The translations under genes and the position numbers were made by a program. Shown here one piece after another: positions 11,822-22,345 of a stretch of DNA of 64,000 nt. The stretch is from NCBI GenBank assembly GCA_031002005.1, contig CM061920.1, forward strand, positions 52,740,610-52,804,609, in the 5' to 3' direction. Origin of the DNA: Vandiemenella viatica. Its lineage: Eukaryota > Arthropoda > Insecta > Orthoptera > Morabidae. Below the pieces are notes generated by a model. It had not been told where the DNA came from. It did no database searches and saw only the letters and a program-made list of their open reading frames with translations. Positions within the stretch are counted from its first letter, which is position 1, and each line of letters starts with the position of its first letter.

Positions 11822-13181
11822 CAGAGTGTTACAGAAAAATGTATACACACTTCAGGAGAAGAAAAAACATATGGAAACGTTTTCATACAAAATGTTTATT
11901 AGTAAGATTATAAGTCTGTTTGAAGTTTCCAATACACTTTCTGGGGTAAATGTTTATGTTAAGTGTTCAAAGTGATGGCCTTCTGCATCAATGCATTCCT
12001 GAACACGGGTTGCGACTGATTCGGTAACTACCGCTAAAGTTTCCAGTGGGATATCTGCGCACACTGTTCTAATCTCATCCCAAAGTTCGTTCAGGTTATC
12101 TGGTTTTCTTCTGTACACCTGGTCTTTCACTGATCCCCATAAGTAAAAGTCCAACGGTGTTAGATCTGGAGAACGTGCAGGAAACTCGATTAGACCCCTG
12201 CGTCCTATCCAATTCTCTGGAAAATGTAGATCAAGGTATGCTCTTACATCCCTATGGTAGTGCGCAGGGGTGCCATCTTGTTGATAATAAATCCTCTCAT
12301 TACCGTATAGTTCATGAATGGCAGGTAAAATTGAATCGTTAAGCATTCTCAGATAAAGTTCACCGGTTAAAGTACCTTCATAACGGAAAGGACCAATGAA
12401 TCCCCTACGAGTCAATCCGCACCACACATTTACACCAGGCAAATTCACAGCCGTTTCCACTGTAATGTGGGGATTATTGTCAGCCCAGTACACACAATTG
12501 TGTCTGTTGACAGTGCCATTGAGCTTGAACTGTGCTTCATCTGACCAAACCACATTCCCCACAAATCCCGGAACATTGTTAACCATGTCCCGAAACCATT
12601 CACAAAATTGTAACCTACGATCTGATTCGTCGTCGTTTAACTGTTGCACCAGTCTGGGAATGTACACTTTAAACTTGCCTTTCTTCAGAATGCGTAGCAC
12701 GCTGACATGACTTACACCACTCTCACGCGCACATTGCCTTATAGATTTTTGTGGCGACTGCTGAAAGCGTTCCAGCACCGCAGCCGAGGACTCGTCACTC
12801 GTAGCTGTGCGAGGTTGCCCTGATTGGCCTTTGTGTACATCACACACTGTTCCATGCAGCTCGAATTTGTCACGTATACGGGTAATTGTTAACCATGTAG
12901 GTGGATCTGTACCAAACTCACGTCTCCACTGTCTCTGGACTGCAGCCACATTCTCAAATTTCCAGTACCACTTCAACAATTGCTTACACTCTTCAAAGTT
13001 CAACCGTACTTCCGCCTTGTTGATATCAGTTAAGCACCGCTGCCTGCGTCACGGTCCTAGCTTGCTGCCACCTATTGAGCAAACATCACACTACGTTTGT
13101 ACCAAATTTCATCCTCTTAAGCGTGAAAACGAACTCTCTATGACCTTTAAAAGTGTATATACATTTTTTTGTAACACTCGG
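11822..13181 (-). mobile_element. mariner-like DNA transposon, DD41D type
   Basis: The element is 1,360 bp with terminal inverted repeats (TIRs) of about 30 bp. The left end reads CAGAGTGTTACAGAAAAATG and the right end, on the other strand, CCGAGTGTTACAAAAAAATG. Both ends are flanked by TA (11820-11821 and 13182-13183), the mariner target duplication. It carries one long minus-strand transposase frame without internal stops. The surroundings are full of decayed elements, so this looks like one of the younger insertions. Confidence 0.93.
11954..13003 (-). CDS. DD41D mariner transposase, open frame lacking an ATG
   Basis: A 349-codon uninterrupted frame. The N-terminal part (about 1-110) looks like the paired helix-turn-helix DNA-binding region (TRIRDKFELHGTV, GVSHVSVLRILKK). 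The catalytic triad is D155 (WSDEAQF), D243 (QQDGTPAH) and D285 (LTPLDFYLWG), with 41 residues between the last two: the DD41D spacing of the rosa-like mariner group. The frame as counted begins at a TTG codon. Reading further upstream gives LTDINKAEVR before an in-frame TGA, with no ATG. The first in-frame Met is near residue 140, after the DNA-binding region. So the catalytic domain is intact but the start codon seems lost, unless translation begins at a non-ATG codon or by splicing. The enzyme would cut and paste DNA at TA sites. Confidence 0.9.
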   Translation of the reverse strand: MNFEECKQLLKWYWKFENVAAVQRQWRREFGTDPPTWLTITRIRDKFELHGTVCDVHKGQSGQPRTATSDESSAAVLERFQQSPQKSIRQCARESGVSHVSVLRILKKGKFKVYIPRLVQQLNDDESDRRLQFCEWFRDMVNNVPGFVGNVVWSDEAQFKLNGTVNRHNCVYWADNNPHITVETAVNLPGVNVWCGLTRRGFIGPFRYEGTLTGELYLRMLNDSILPAIHELYGNERIYYQQDGTPAHYHRDVRAYLDLHFPENWIGRRGLIEFPARSPDLTPLDFYLWGSVKDQVYRRKPDNLNELWDEIRTVCADIPLETLAVVTESVATRVQECIDAEGHHFEHLT

Positions 13182-13183
13182 TA

Positions 13184-13640
13184 TATTAAAAAATCTTCAT
13201 AATTATTTCTTCTTACTTTTTCTTTAGCAGAAAAGTTATGCATACATTTAATGTTGTTGTTCCATATTCCTACCGACTGGAGACTGAAACACTGTTACTT
13301 TAAAAAAAAAAAAATATTTGCATGGTTCTTCCTGCAGTTTTTGCTGGTTGACATATTACAAACAAAAAAAAACCTTGTTCCATTTTTTAGAGAGATGGTG
13401 GGTTGGTATTGTAAGACACTACCCAGATTGGTCTTCATTACTGAAGTTAATAATTTTGGTGCTGTGATTTGCGTTAGGCTATTTAACAGTATTAAAAATA
13501 TATTATAAATTGAACTCATTCTCATAGATTAATGCTTCAGGAAGCTAATTTTTTCAATTTTGAAAAGAAAAGTTGATTATTTTTAATAAAAAAAGCGAAA
13601 TAAAAATTATACTTTTCTTACCTCTGGTCACCTGACAGAA
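13184..13640. other. AT-rich spacer, nothing recognised
   Basis: Short A and T runs (for example 13302-13314) and chance frames at 13251-13525 on both strands. No motif was recognised. Confidence 0.5.
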
Positions 13641-13960
13641 AACGCTCTAGGATTGGTGGTCGCTTGAGTGACGTTACACGTCTGTAAACGCTGCGGCTGG
13701 GAATGGGGCGTTTCCTATTATCCAAGTTTTCAATTATTTTTATTGTTTGTTACAGGTCATTTCTTGTTATTAATGAAATTTCATTTTGAATACAAAATCG
13801 GGAACAATATGTAAAAGCCTACAGCGGAAAAATATCGAAAATAGACGCCTTATTTGTGGGGCTGGCTATAGAAGAAAAACCTGACTTTTATTCTACTGAG
13901 CATAAAAGTGTAACGGCTTCAATTTCAGACTCGTTTATATTTAAATTGAAAGTTAGAGAT
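13640..13960. repeat. Left arm of a ~2.2-kb inverted-repeat element
   Basis: The stretch pairs, as its reverse complement, with 15560-15850. Shared blocks include 'cctgacttttattct', 'cgccttatttgtggggct', 'gcctacagc' and 'ggtcatttcttgttattaa'. The arms are about 300 bases and diverged. No transposase was recognised between them. Confidence 0.7.
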
Positions 13961-15559
13961 TGATTGTTTTGCATTAGCAAACCATACGTCGAAAAATTCT
14001 GTACACGAAATTTGTGCAGTCATGCTGAAAATAAATAAAAGTTGCATGGGTGTCGCAAATATGCGCAAACAAATGAAGGCATTTCTTATAGCTAATAAGC
14101 AGATCTTTCAAATAAATATAGTAAGAGATTGGTATAATGAACTAAAACTCAATATGAAATTGGCTCAGTAGTTTTTTTTAATTAAAAATAATCTCGCTCC
14201 GTTTTAATGATGCTATTGTATCACGGAAAAATCATGCGTAAACTTACCTTGAGGCTTGCCAAAAGCAATAGCAACACATAAATCACCAATAACACGCAGG
14301 AAAACAGCATAATCATCGACCAAGCTCATTGGAATGGCGCGGCTGAGTGGAGCGCTTGATCGGTCGTTCACAGGAAGCCCATTATTCAAACTATTTTTTC
14401 TATTGTTAGGCATGAATTCGTGGAAAATAAACCTTTGTTCCGAGTAATATGGTTCATCTACTTTGAATATAAATAACTATTTTTCCTGTGTAGATTATTA
14501 TCAAAACTGACTTTTGTCCTTCTAGATTTAGAAAATGTCACACTGTGCGGTGTCCTCCCGGATGCGAGGCCAGAGCATTAACCACTCACTCACCACGCTC
14601 GGAACAATTGGATGTTGTGGACCATTTTTCTTAATTAAAGATTATGGAAAAATTATATTTTTTGTCAATAAAACTGAATATGTTTATTCATTTACCTACC
14701 TTGTTTCACTTCATCTCACACGAAGAAACTGTGAAGTGTTTACTATTAATATAAAGAGAAGCAATTAAGAAGTAGTATCATGATAGCTGCATGATTGAAG
14801 AGTGGTAATGGAATTCAGAACGCCCTATGTTCGAACCTCGGTTGGGATAATATTATTTGTGTGCATTTTTTCCATTTTTGTTTGCTGTTTTTATTCGAAG
14901 AATTCATAATAGTTGCTAAGCGTCATGCAAACGTTTGAAACAAATTGCTATAATACATGAAAAGTTTTAAACTTACCAGAGAGAGAATATCATGCAAAAA
15001 ATACAGGTGCATGGCGGTGAACAACGGAATTTATTTTAGAAGTGACATCACTTGTAGAAATTTCATGCTAAACTTGCAACAGTTCTGGAACACTTTGTGT
15101 CCTTTTCATTGGAATATTTATGTGACGATACAACTATAGGTTACCTTCCCGACACGGCTATTAGGCGGTATTTACTTTTAATGTTCAAGACATATATATA
15201 TATATATATGTAAAGAAAACCTGTTTTTCGGAGTGCAAGTAATGTCCAATTTCCTTTTTGAAATCATCTTTGGTTGTTTCAAATTGTTGTAAGTTGCTTG
15301 TTATCCAAAAAGTTGTGAAGCCTTCAGAAAAAAGAAAAGAAAAATTAAATTGATGTTTTGGTGGATTTTAGGGAAAAAATGATTATGCGATGCAACCAAC
15401 AGCAACTAGTATCCAAAGAAAATGACAAAAGAAAACAAATTGAACATATTCCGAAGCGAGGATCGAACCTTAGGACCCTAACCCTAATAATTCTCTCCTT
15501 AAACAACGTATTATATTTAACTCTACGAAATTGCGGTGTAAATGAGCTTCACAGAAAAT
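13961..15559. other. Interior of the inverted-repeat element
   Basis: No coding motif was recognised. Two B-box-like strings occur, 'gttcgaacctc' near 14832 on + and, on the minus strand, 'gttcgatcctcgcttcgg' near 15455-15475. This suggests tRNA-like or SINE-like remnants within each side. A short (AT)n run sits near 15190-15210. Confidence 0.4.
14549..14604 (-). mobile_element. SINE head fragment, minus strand
   Basis: The segment reads gtcctcccggatgcgaggcc, then 'agagcattaaccactcactc' and 'accacgctcgg'. This is the reverse complement of the tRNA-like head of the common SINE of this window (compare 41800-41857). Only the head is present. It lies inside the inverted-repeat element and post-dates it or was carried by it. 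Confidence 0.7.
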
Positions 15560-15850
15560 CATAAGTGACTTTGTCGCAATATCAAATTGAAGTTGTTACA
15601 TTTTTAAGCTCCACAGAATAAAAGTCGGTGGTTATTTCTATAGCTAGCCCCACAAATAAGGTGTCTACTTTCCATATTTTTCTGCTGTAGGCTTTTACAA
15701 ATTGTTTTCGATTTTATATTCAAAACGAACTTTCATTAATAACAAGAAATAACCAGCAACAAACAATAAATAAGACGTAATAGGAAACGCTCCAGTCTCA
15801 GCGGCAGCATTTACAGACGTGTGATGTCACGACTGTTGTTGCATGCGCCA
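15560..15850. repeat. Right arm of the ~2.2-kb inverted-repeat element
   Basis: This is the reverse-complement partner of 13640-13960. For example 'agccccacaaataaggtgtc' (15645-15664) pairs with the left-arm block near 13846-13865, and 'taataacaagaaataacc' pairs with 'ggtcatttcttgttatta'. Similarity continues, weaker, to about 15880. Confidence 0.7.
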
Positions 15851-17600
15851 GGCAGCGAATGAGCGTTTTGGCGGGCTTTTAAATTCTTTAAATTTTAACT
15901 TTGAATTTTATGCAAAATAATGCACTTTTGTCAAAAAATCTCTTCACTCGGTGAACAAGGTTTACCAATAAACAATTTAAAACTGTTCTCCAGAAGTAGT
16001 CAAATACCCTATTGTTACTCTGGTATTTTCTTGTTCTGTTTATTAGGGTTCTGTTAGCAGAAAATACAGAGCACCAATGTTGCTACACTGTCTGTCTAGC
16101 TGTCACCTGTTTCAGGCTTCTAGTTATTAAACAGAATAACTTGCAACTCCAAATTTGAAAATGTTGTTCATTATATTGAACCAAAGCTGAAAATTGTTTT
16201 TAAAATTTTGAGAAATTACTACAATTTTCCCACAGCTCTATTTGAGTGGACCTTGTCTTTTCATGAATCTGTAAAATGAAATATAAGTAAAAGAGCAATC
16301 CATACCATAAATATGTAATGGAGCTGTCCATGTTCATATTTCAAAAATCTACTAAACAGATTTTAATTGTGTTTTGACAGTTTAAAAATTTAGGGTCAGA
16401 CTTAGAATCTGAGGTCTGTTTTATAAAGTTATGTCTCATTAATTAAAATTTCTTTATCTATAATTGGGTGTAACTTGAAATTTTGACTGGATTTTCACAG
16501 TTTAAAACAGTATGTGCTGACTTACAATTTCAGGGGTTTCTCATTATGTTACATGAGCTGTCACTGGAGCACAAAATTAAACCTATAATTTGGCATTACT
16601 TAAAAACTGTATAATTACCAGATTTTGATGATGTTCCCAAAGTTTGAAACCGTACAGTGGATCTGAAAGTTAGAGATTATCAACACACTATCTTAACTGT
16701 GGAGAAAGCAAAAAGTTAAAAGCACATGACATCATACCAATGTCATTTATCAGTTATTTTCAGACATATTGGGTTTCAGTCTTCACACCCAATAGATGGC
16801 TGTGATATAGCATAATCACCGAGTTAGTGAATGATAATAGTACACAAGGAAACCACATGATTTAGTGATGGCAGTTAACTGGTAAAGTACAAAAATGATC
16901 TTCCACAATGACAAAGTCACAGGTAAAACGAATGTATTTAAAGTTTATGCTTATTTGCATCTAAGGTATGTGCTTAAGACTTGTCATTTTCAGCAAATTC
17001 AGGATTAACAAAATTGTACCATATTGTAAGTTACTAGTAGTGCCAACTATATGTGAACCCGTAAAATTGAGTACTGTATAAAAATTATTGAAGGACTGAC
17101 ATTAACATCACCAGTGGATGCTGAAAACAATGACTGTTTATATAATAATCAACATTGTACACTTTTCAAACCTTGGTGTTGAAGACATGTTTAAACTGTG
17201 GACTAATCTTTCTGCATACTCTTCACTTTTTTATATAAATCTCAATTGGAAAATGATTAATATTGCTAGTCAGCTTCTGCTATTGCTTCAGTAGGGTTGG
17301 ATATTTCCATCTCTTCTCAATTTGCTGCTGATTGTCTGGCATGTGCTTTTCTCAACTTTCCTGAAACCTTAGAACTCCATTTAATGCCAGCACTAAGGAC
17401 AAACTGATAGGGTCTACATCAAATAAACTGTAATCATAAATACTCTACTGTTCATGGGAACTGCAGCACACAGAAATGAATGGTATGAATCACTCCAAGA
17501 TCAGAGTGGTTACAATGAAACTATAGAAAGTGATTAGGATTTCAGACAGATGGCATACACACAGGCTCAGCAACACCTCCTTTTGTATGACTGAACAAGT
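15851..17600. other. AT-rich DNA with a degenerate tandem repeat
   Basis: No gene was recognised. Three diverged units of about 130 bases start near 16354, 16486 and 16618. Each has a 'cagatttt/ggatttt' block, a 'cagtttaaaa'-like block and a following 'gacttana.t.t.agg' or related block. The rest has no visible structure. Confidence 0.45.
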
Positions 17601-17973
17601 CAGCAGTAAGCCTCAGTCAGTCGGTGCAGAGCCGAGAAATGAATTAGAAAATTGAATGACTGTGCTGGTACTCCTAACTTGTGTCGAGGGGCTCAGTATC
17701 AACATGTGAATGAGTTGACATGTGGCAGAATGATTGGTCTCCGAGAATTTAGCTTGTGATACTGTGACATTGCAGCTCGTATAGATGGTATGTTGCAACG
17801 ACAGTGATGGGTGTGTGGAACCAGTGCATAGGTACACACCAATGAGCAGATACTGTACCACACAATATAGCCACAGTGTAGGATGATTGCCAACTTGTCC
17901 TCAAAACCATAGCTGAGAGAACAGATTTGGACATATTGTTGGCTCAACGTTGAAGAACTGCAATGGGTGTGGA

Positions 17974-19032
17974 TAGTGTTGTAAAAAAAAACTTTTTTTT
18001 TCTGGCTTGAAAAAAACAGCGAAAAAAAAAAAAAAACGTTTTTTTTCTGGGACACGTTTTTTTCACAACTACTAAATCTCAAATTTGTAAGGCAGTTATC
18101 GTTTAAAATGACTGTTTTAGAGTTTAAGTACTTATCTTACTATATTTTTCTGGTTCAGTAGGAAAAAAAATTACGAAAGTATTGGCAACATTGACTGAAA
18201 TTTTCTTTTATGAACGGAGATTTCCCGAAGAGACTAGGTTACGCGAGAAGGAATCCCCATTGCCCATTTTTTGGATTGATACTTGCTATTTGAAATAGTG
18301 CTGCCAGCCCTACAAATTTATCTGTAGACCTACAGATCTTTTACAAACATTAGGAATTTAAAATTTATCTACGGTTTTTTGCCTCTTTTTATTACTTATT
18401 GTGCTTTCCTTATTTGTATACTTGTTAAACTCTGAGTATAGTGGTACTGACTCATTAAATTGTCAGTAATTATGAATCATTTCCTTCAACCGTTGGTGTA
18501 AACCAACGATTGAAAAGAAGTAAAGCTCCTATTTTGTATGATAATAGATTTAAATTCAAACTTAAAAGGCAGTAATACAGAACAATCGGCGCAGTCTTTA
18601 TGCGCAGTGTGTACTTTGCTCACAGTTTAAAATTGCAATCGCAAAATCTTTTGCGTACAATACAAGAACAACCAGGAAAAGAAAATTCAACTAACTATTT
18701 GTGAAGTTATGGATCTAGAGTAGTCAGAAGAAGAGACAGAAAATTCTGACACTGACGGAACTAGTGTTGGTAGTGATGTGGTACTGACATAGAGGATGAA
18801 TAAAATTATGTTGCCTAAATAGATACACTTATGAATCATTATAAGAGACATAATATGATTCAGTAAGATTTAAAACACACTTGTAAAATGGAAGTTCCTT
18901 AAATAAAACTAAATTTATCAAATATATTGTTTTCTGAAAAAAAAAAAAACACACTGGTGCTAGGTTTTTTTCATGTTTTTTTTTTGGAGAAAGCTGAAAA
19001 AAAAGTTTTTTTTTTTTCAATTTGCAACACTA
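17974..19032. mobile_element. hAT-superfamily element with 8-bp TSD
   Basis: The ends read TAGTGTTG (17974-17981) and CAACACTA (19025-19032), an inverted pair typical of hAT termini. The flanks are identical 8-bp duplications GGTGTGGA at 17966-17973 and 19033-19040. Just inside each end are unusual runs of A and T (a9-c-t9 and longer) that are also roughly inverted to each other. The interior is about 1 kb and has no recognised transposase frame, so it is non-autonomous or heavily deleted. Confidence 0.92.
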
Positions 19033-19213
19033 GGTGTGGACTTGGCTGCACCAATGGTTCTACGCCGTCTGAAACTACCATCATCTCATACTGCAATTGG
19101 CACATGAATGCCATCACTGACATTCTTAGTTGTAAATTGTAGTGTTTTTGGACAAGTCCCGCTTCAATTTGTCCTATAGTGATAGGAGCGTATTTGTTAG
19201 ACGCTACCATGGT

Positions 19214-19347
19214 TCCAGGCAAATGCCGGGATGCTTCCTTCAAAAGGCCATGGCCGAATTCCTTCCCATTCCTTGCCCGCCATCCTTTCCCGTCTCTAAA
19301 GACCCCGCTGTTAAAGAGACGTAAAAGCAGTTAAAAAAAAAAAAAAA
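19214..19347 (+). mobile_element. 5'-truncated SINE with poly(A) and 10-bp TSD
   Basis: The body begins at 'ccaggcaaatgccgggatgc', carries the 'ggccatggccgaattccttc' core, and ends with an A-run at about 19333-19347. The direct repeat CTACCATGGT flanks it at 19204-19213 and 19348-19357. The tRNA-like head is missing. It interrupts the Tc1 relic. Confidence 0.92.
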
Positions 19348-19860
19348 CTACCATGGTGAACGCAATTGGCTGGATTGTTGTTGAGCAGCTTAGCGGATAA
19401 ACGCCAAATGGTTTGGAATGCCAACGGCTGTAATATGTGATCTCACCTCCTATGTATTGAGGTAACTACATCAGTTACTACATAAGGGAAGTTTTTTGAG
19501 CCCGAGGCAATGTCCGTACTGCAGGCAACTTCACATCCCATGTTTCAGGAGGACAATGCTCCGCCGCATATGGTGAGGAATGTGCAAACCTTCTCCAAAG
19601 TACGACGGGTACAATTGCTTCCCTGGCCTGCACATTTGCCTGATATGACGTCCGTCTAATATATGTGAGATATGTTTGATCGGCTTTTTCGTTCTGGTCC
19701 TACTGTAAACGCTATCGATGCTTTGTGAATGCGACTACAGACCGCATATTAGTGTGTTTCCCAGAAGCAAATCAAGGCTTTCTTTGTTTCCATGTCTAGG
19801 CATTTAGACGCTCTGTTTGCAGAACATGGTAACTTCACAGAGTGCTGAATTATTTCGGTC

Positions 19861-20309
19861 CAACCTCATGTAAATAATTCTAATTATTTGTGTATTGTAT
19901 TGTGATCACATTCTGAGATATTTCATAATCACACGGACTATCTACACCGAACATGTTACGGATTCAGTAATGAATTTAACGAAAGTGCAGAGCATTTGGC
20001 AGTTTTCGGTCAAATCACCTTTCTTATTTATCGTGATGAATGCTCAGCACCGAGCACAAATTTGAAACGGAAGAATACTATTAGATATTTTTAAGTTTGT
20101 TGTAAAATCATAATGTAAACTGAAGATTCTTGAAAATATCATTATGTCAAAAATCGATTTGAGGCTGCATTACTTGCGCATTCAATAAACTGTGAAACTT
20201 GCTTCAACATTTGGGAATTGTGTATAAGGAACAAATCGTAAATATTTTCTTTTAATAATGCGATGCGATTATTTTCTTCGGAAGACAAAGCTGTAGGGAT
20301 TAATTACAC
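19861..20309. other. Spacer, nothing recognised
   Basis: AT-rich DNA between the Tc1 relic and the hAT element. The 3' terminal repeat of the Tc1 copy may lie here but could not be paired with a left end. Confidence 0.5.
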
Positions 20310-20317
20310 GGATAAAC

Positions 20318-21267
20318 TAGGGTTACCAGACGTCCCCGTTTCACGGGGACAGTCCCCGTATTCAGCTTTCTGTCCCCGGACAGGTTTCGTCCCCGCAATG
20401 TCCCCGGATTTTTGCTGTTGTCCCCAGAATTTTTTTAATCAAGCGAGAGTTTTTTTAAAAGCCCTGATTTGCTCATTCATTCGTTTAAAGAAAGAAATGG
20501 AAAGCGCACTTCCTTCCTTGTACGTGCTTTGGACACAACATCTTTGGAAAATCATATCTTCTTGCTGTTTGCAACAAGTCAGTCTGTGATCCTCTTTGGA
20601 ATTGGTAGACAGTTCAATAGAGTACTAACAATATGCACTTTTGCGCTACAACTAACTATTGTTACATTTCATTCAGTAGTGTCAAAAGGTTTTAATTTTC
20701 GCGTTACCTCTTTGTATTAAGCTTTATTTTATTGGTGTCCGCTCCATAAATGATAAATTTCTCTATAGGTATTTTGGCAGTTTTAGCACCTGTCTTGGCG
20801 TTGTAAACTTTGCTTGTTGTTGAGGTGAAGCCTAAGTTCGCACAATTTGTTTTGTTTCTGTGTTTTTAGTGTTTTAACGATGTCTTCATCTAAGAAAAGA
20901 AAATGTGTGGTTAGTGATGGAATGAGTACAGAAACAGTTCAAGTTATGTTAACTATATTAACAAATTTTTCATGACGTGTCAAGAATTTTCAGTCAGCTT
21001 GGATCCAGACAAGATTTTCTCAAGAAGATTCATTCTTCTAAGAAATACCAATGACAACAAGTTGGAGGTAAAATCAGGTACCATATCATTTCGAATACAA
21101 AATATATAACAATGATAAATATGATTATTTTAAGTAAACTCCACTTTTAATCCTATAACTTAAAAAGTGCAAAGCGTCATTAGGAAAAATGCCGAAAGCG
21201 TCCCCGGATTTTGGTGAAAAAGTTCTGAAGCGTCCCCGGATTCGGAGAAAAAATTCTGGTAACCATA
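20318..21267 (+). mobile_element. hAT element with TAGGGTTACCAG ends and 8-bp TSD
   Basis: The left end TAGGGTTACCAG and right end CTGGTAACCATA are inverted repeats. The flanking 8-bp duplication GGATAAAC is at 20310-20317 and 21268-21275. The subterminal regions are full of the motif 'gtccccg' (at least six copies on the left, two on the right), probably transposase binding sites. A short frame from the ATG at 20880 (MSSSKKRKCV...) looks like the start of a hAT transposase, but it soon breaks. This is a deletion derivative, 950 bp. Confidence 0.9.
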
Positions 21268-21275
21268 GGATAAAC

Positions 21276-21499
21276 AAAAAAAAAAAACTTTCGGTGGAAA
21301 TCTGGGTATCCAACGTGTGTTCTAAGACAATGGAGACATGCTGATTCAGAATATGCAAACCGTTTGTCTCTATCACCCACCGTTCTTGAGATATAAGACA
21401 AATTGTAGATGTTTAACATAGTATCACGGCAAACACTCACAGACAGAAGTTTCAGAAGAGCACTTATTACTTCATGTAGTACTAATGAACACATACCAT
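21276..21499. other. Spacer between hAT element and pseudogene
   Basis: No independent feature. The minus-strand frames here are chance extensions. Confidence 0.4.
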
Positions 21500-22345
21500 A
21501 TAGGTCAATCTAGTTGAAGGTATAATACATATATAAATCGCATACATATCAAATAAACATCCATATTTTACAGTGAGTTTGAATTTCTTGGCTGTAGACT
21601 TGCGTTTGTGCTGAGCATTTGACATCTCGCGCTGAAGCGTCCAGCAGTAATCAGCCAACATTGCTGTACTCCATTGGCCCTGATAGCTTGACTCCATCAC
21701 CGAGATGTCCTGAAGAAACCGTTCGTCACTGACAGAACCTAGTTTCTTGGGAAAGAAATCGAGAGTCGAGGAGATAAATTTTGAGAGACATGTTGCAACC
21801 CAGCAGGCTGTACGCACTAATGCACGTCTGCACAACATTCACATAGTCAGGAGATTTATAATTTCCAAGGAAAATGGCTACAACTAATTTGAACGCCATC
21901 CATGCATCTCTTTCAGTATCACCCAATAAGTCTTCGAAGTGGCTGTCAGCAATGATCTTTCTTATTTGTGGACCTATGAACACACCTTCTTTCTCTTTTG
22001 CATAACTCAACTCCGGAAACTTGTTGCACAGGTACCGAAAAGCATCCGAGTTGTTATCTAATGGCTTCACGAAGTTCTTCGTATATATTAAGTGCAGGTA
22101 TGATAGCTCAGCCGCGTAAGTTGCACGCACATCTCAAACAGATGTACTGCGGTGCCCACAGCTTACCACTATCCAGCTTCGAATCAAAGTACGGTTCATA
22201 TGCTCTATTCAGAAACGGTGTAAAAGTCTTCCGATGGGATTTGTCACGTAGCAAAATAAATGTGGCGAATTCATACAACCTCTCGACGCCATCCTTTTTC
22301 CCAGAAAATGAAAAAAATAAACAAATGAAATAATAGTACTGCGGT
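21500..22345 (-). pseudogene. Decayed copy of a multicopy arthropod protein family
   Basis: Read from the right, the first frame (22350-22108) has DKSHRKTFTPFLNRAYEPYF and then KLWAPQYICLRCACNLRG, a cysteine-containing N-terminal motif. The next frame (22130-21726) has KNFVKPLDNNSDAFRYLCNK, KEGVFIGPQIRKIIADSHFE and LGCNMSLK. The last (21838-21482) has GSVSDERFLQDISVMESSYQ and MLADYCWTLQRE. I recognise this order from uncharacterised, highly repeated proteins of insects and other arthropods. The N-terminal cysteine motif here joins the middle region directly, so a large central part is deleted. The function of the family is unknown. Its copy number suggests a transposon origin, but that is inference. 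Confidence 0.7.

Larger units (their letters stand above)
17640..19860 (+). mobile_element. Tc1-like transposon relic split by two insertions
   Basis: Three collinear pieces of a Tc1-family transposase are on the + strand. The N-terminal helix-turn-helix part is at 17640-17973 (RMIGLREF...DIAARIDG). The middle part (FLDKSRFNLSYSDRSVFVRR) resumes after 19041. The C-terminal part is at 19350-19860 (FQEDNAPPHMVRN, LPWPAHLPDM, MSRHLDALFAEHGNFT). Stops and frameshifts abound. The pieces are separated by a hAT element at 17974-19032 and a SINE at 19214-19347, each with its own TSD, so the Tc1 copy is older than both. Confidence 0.82.
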
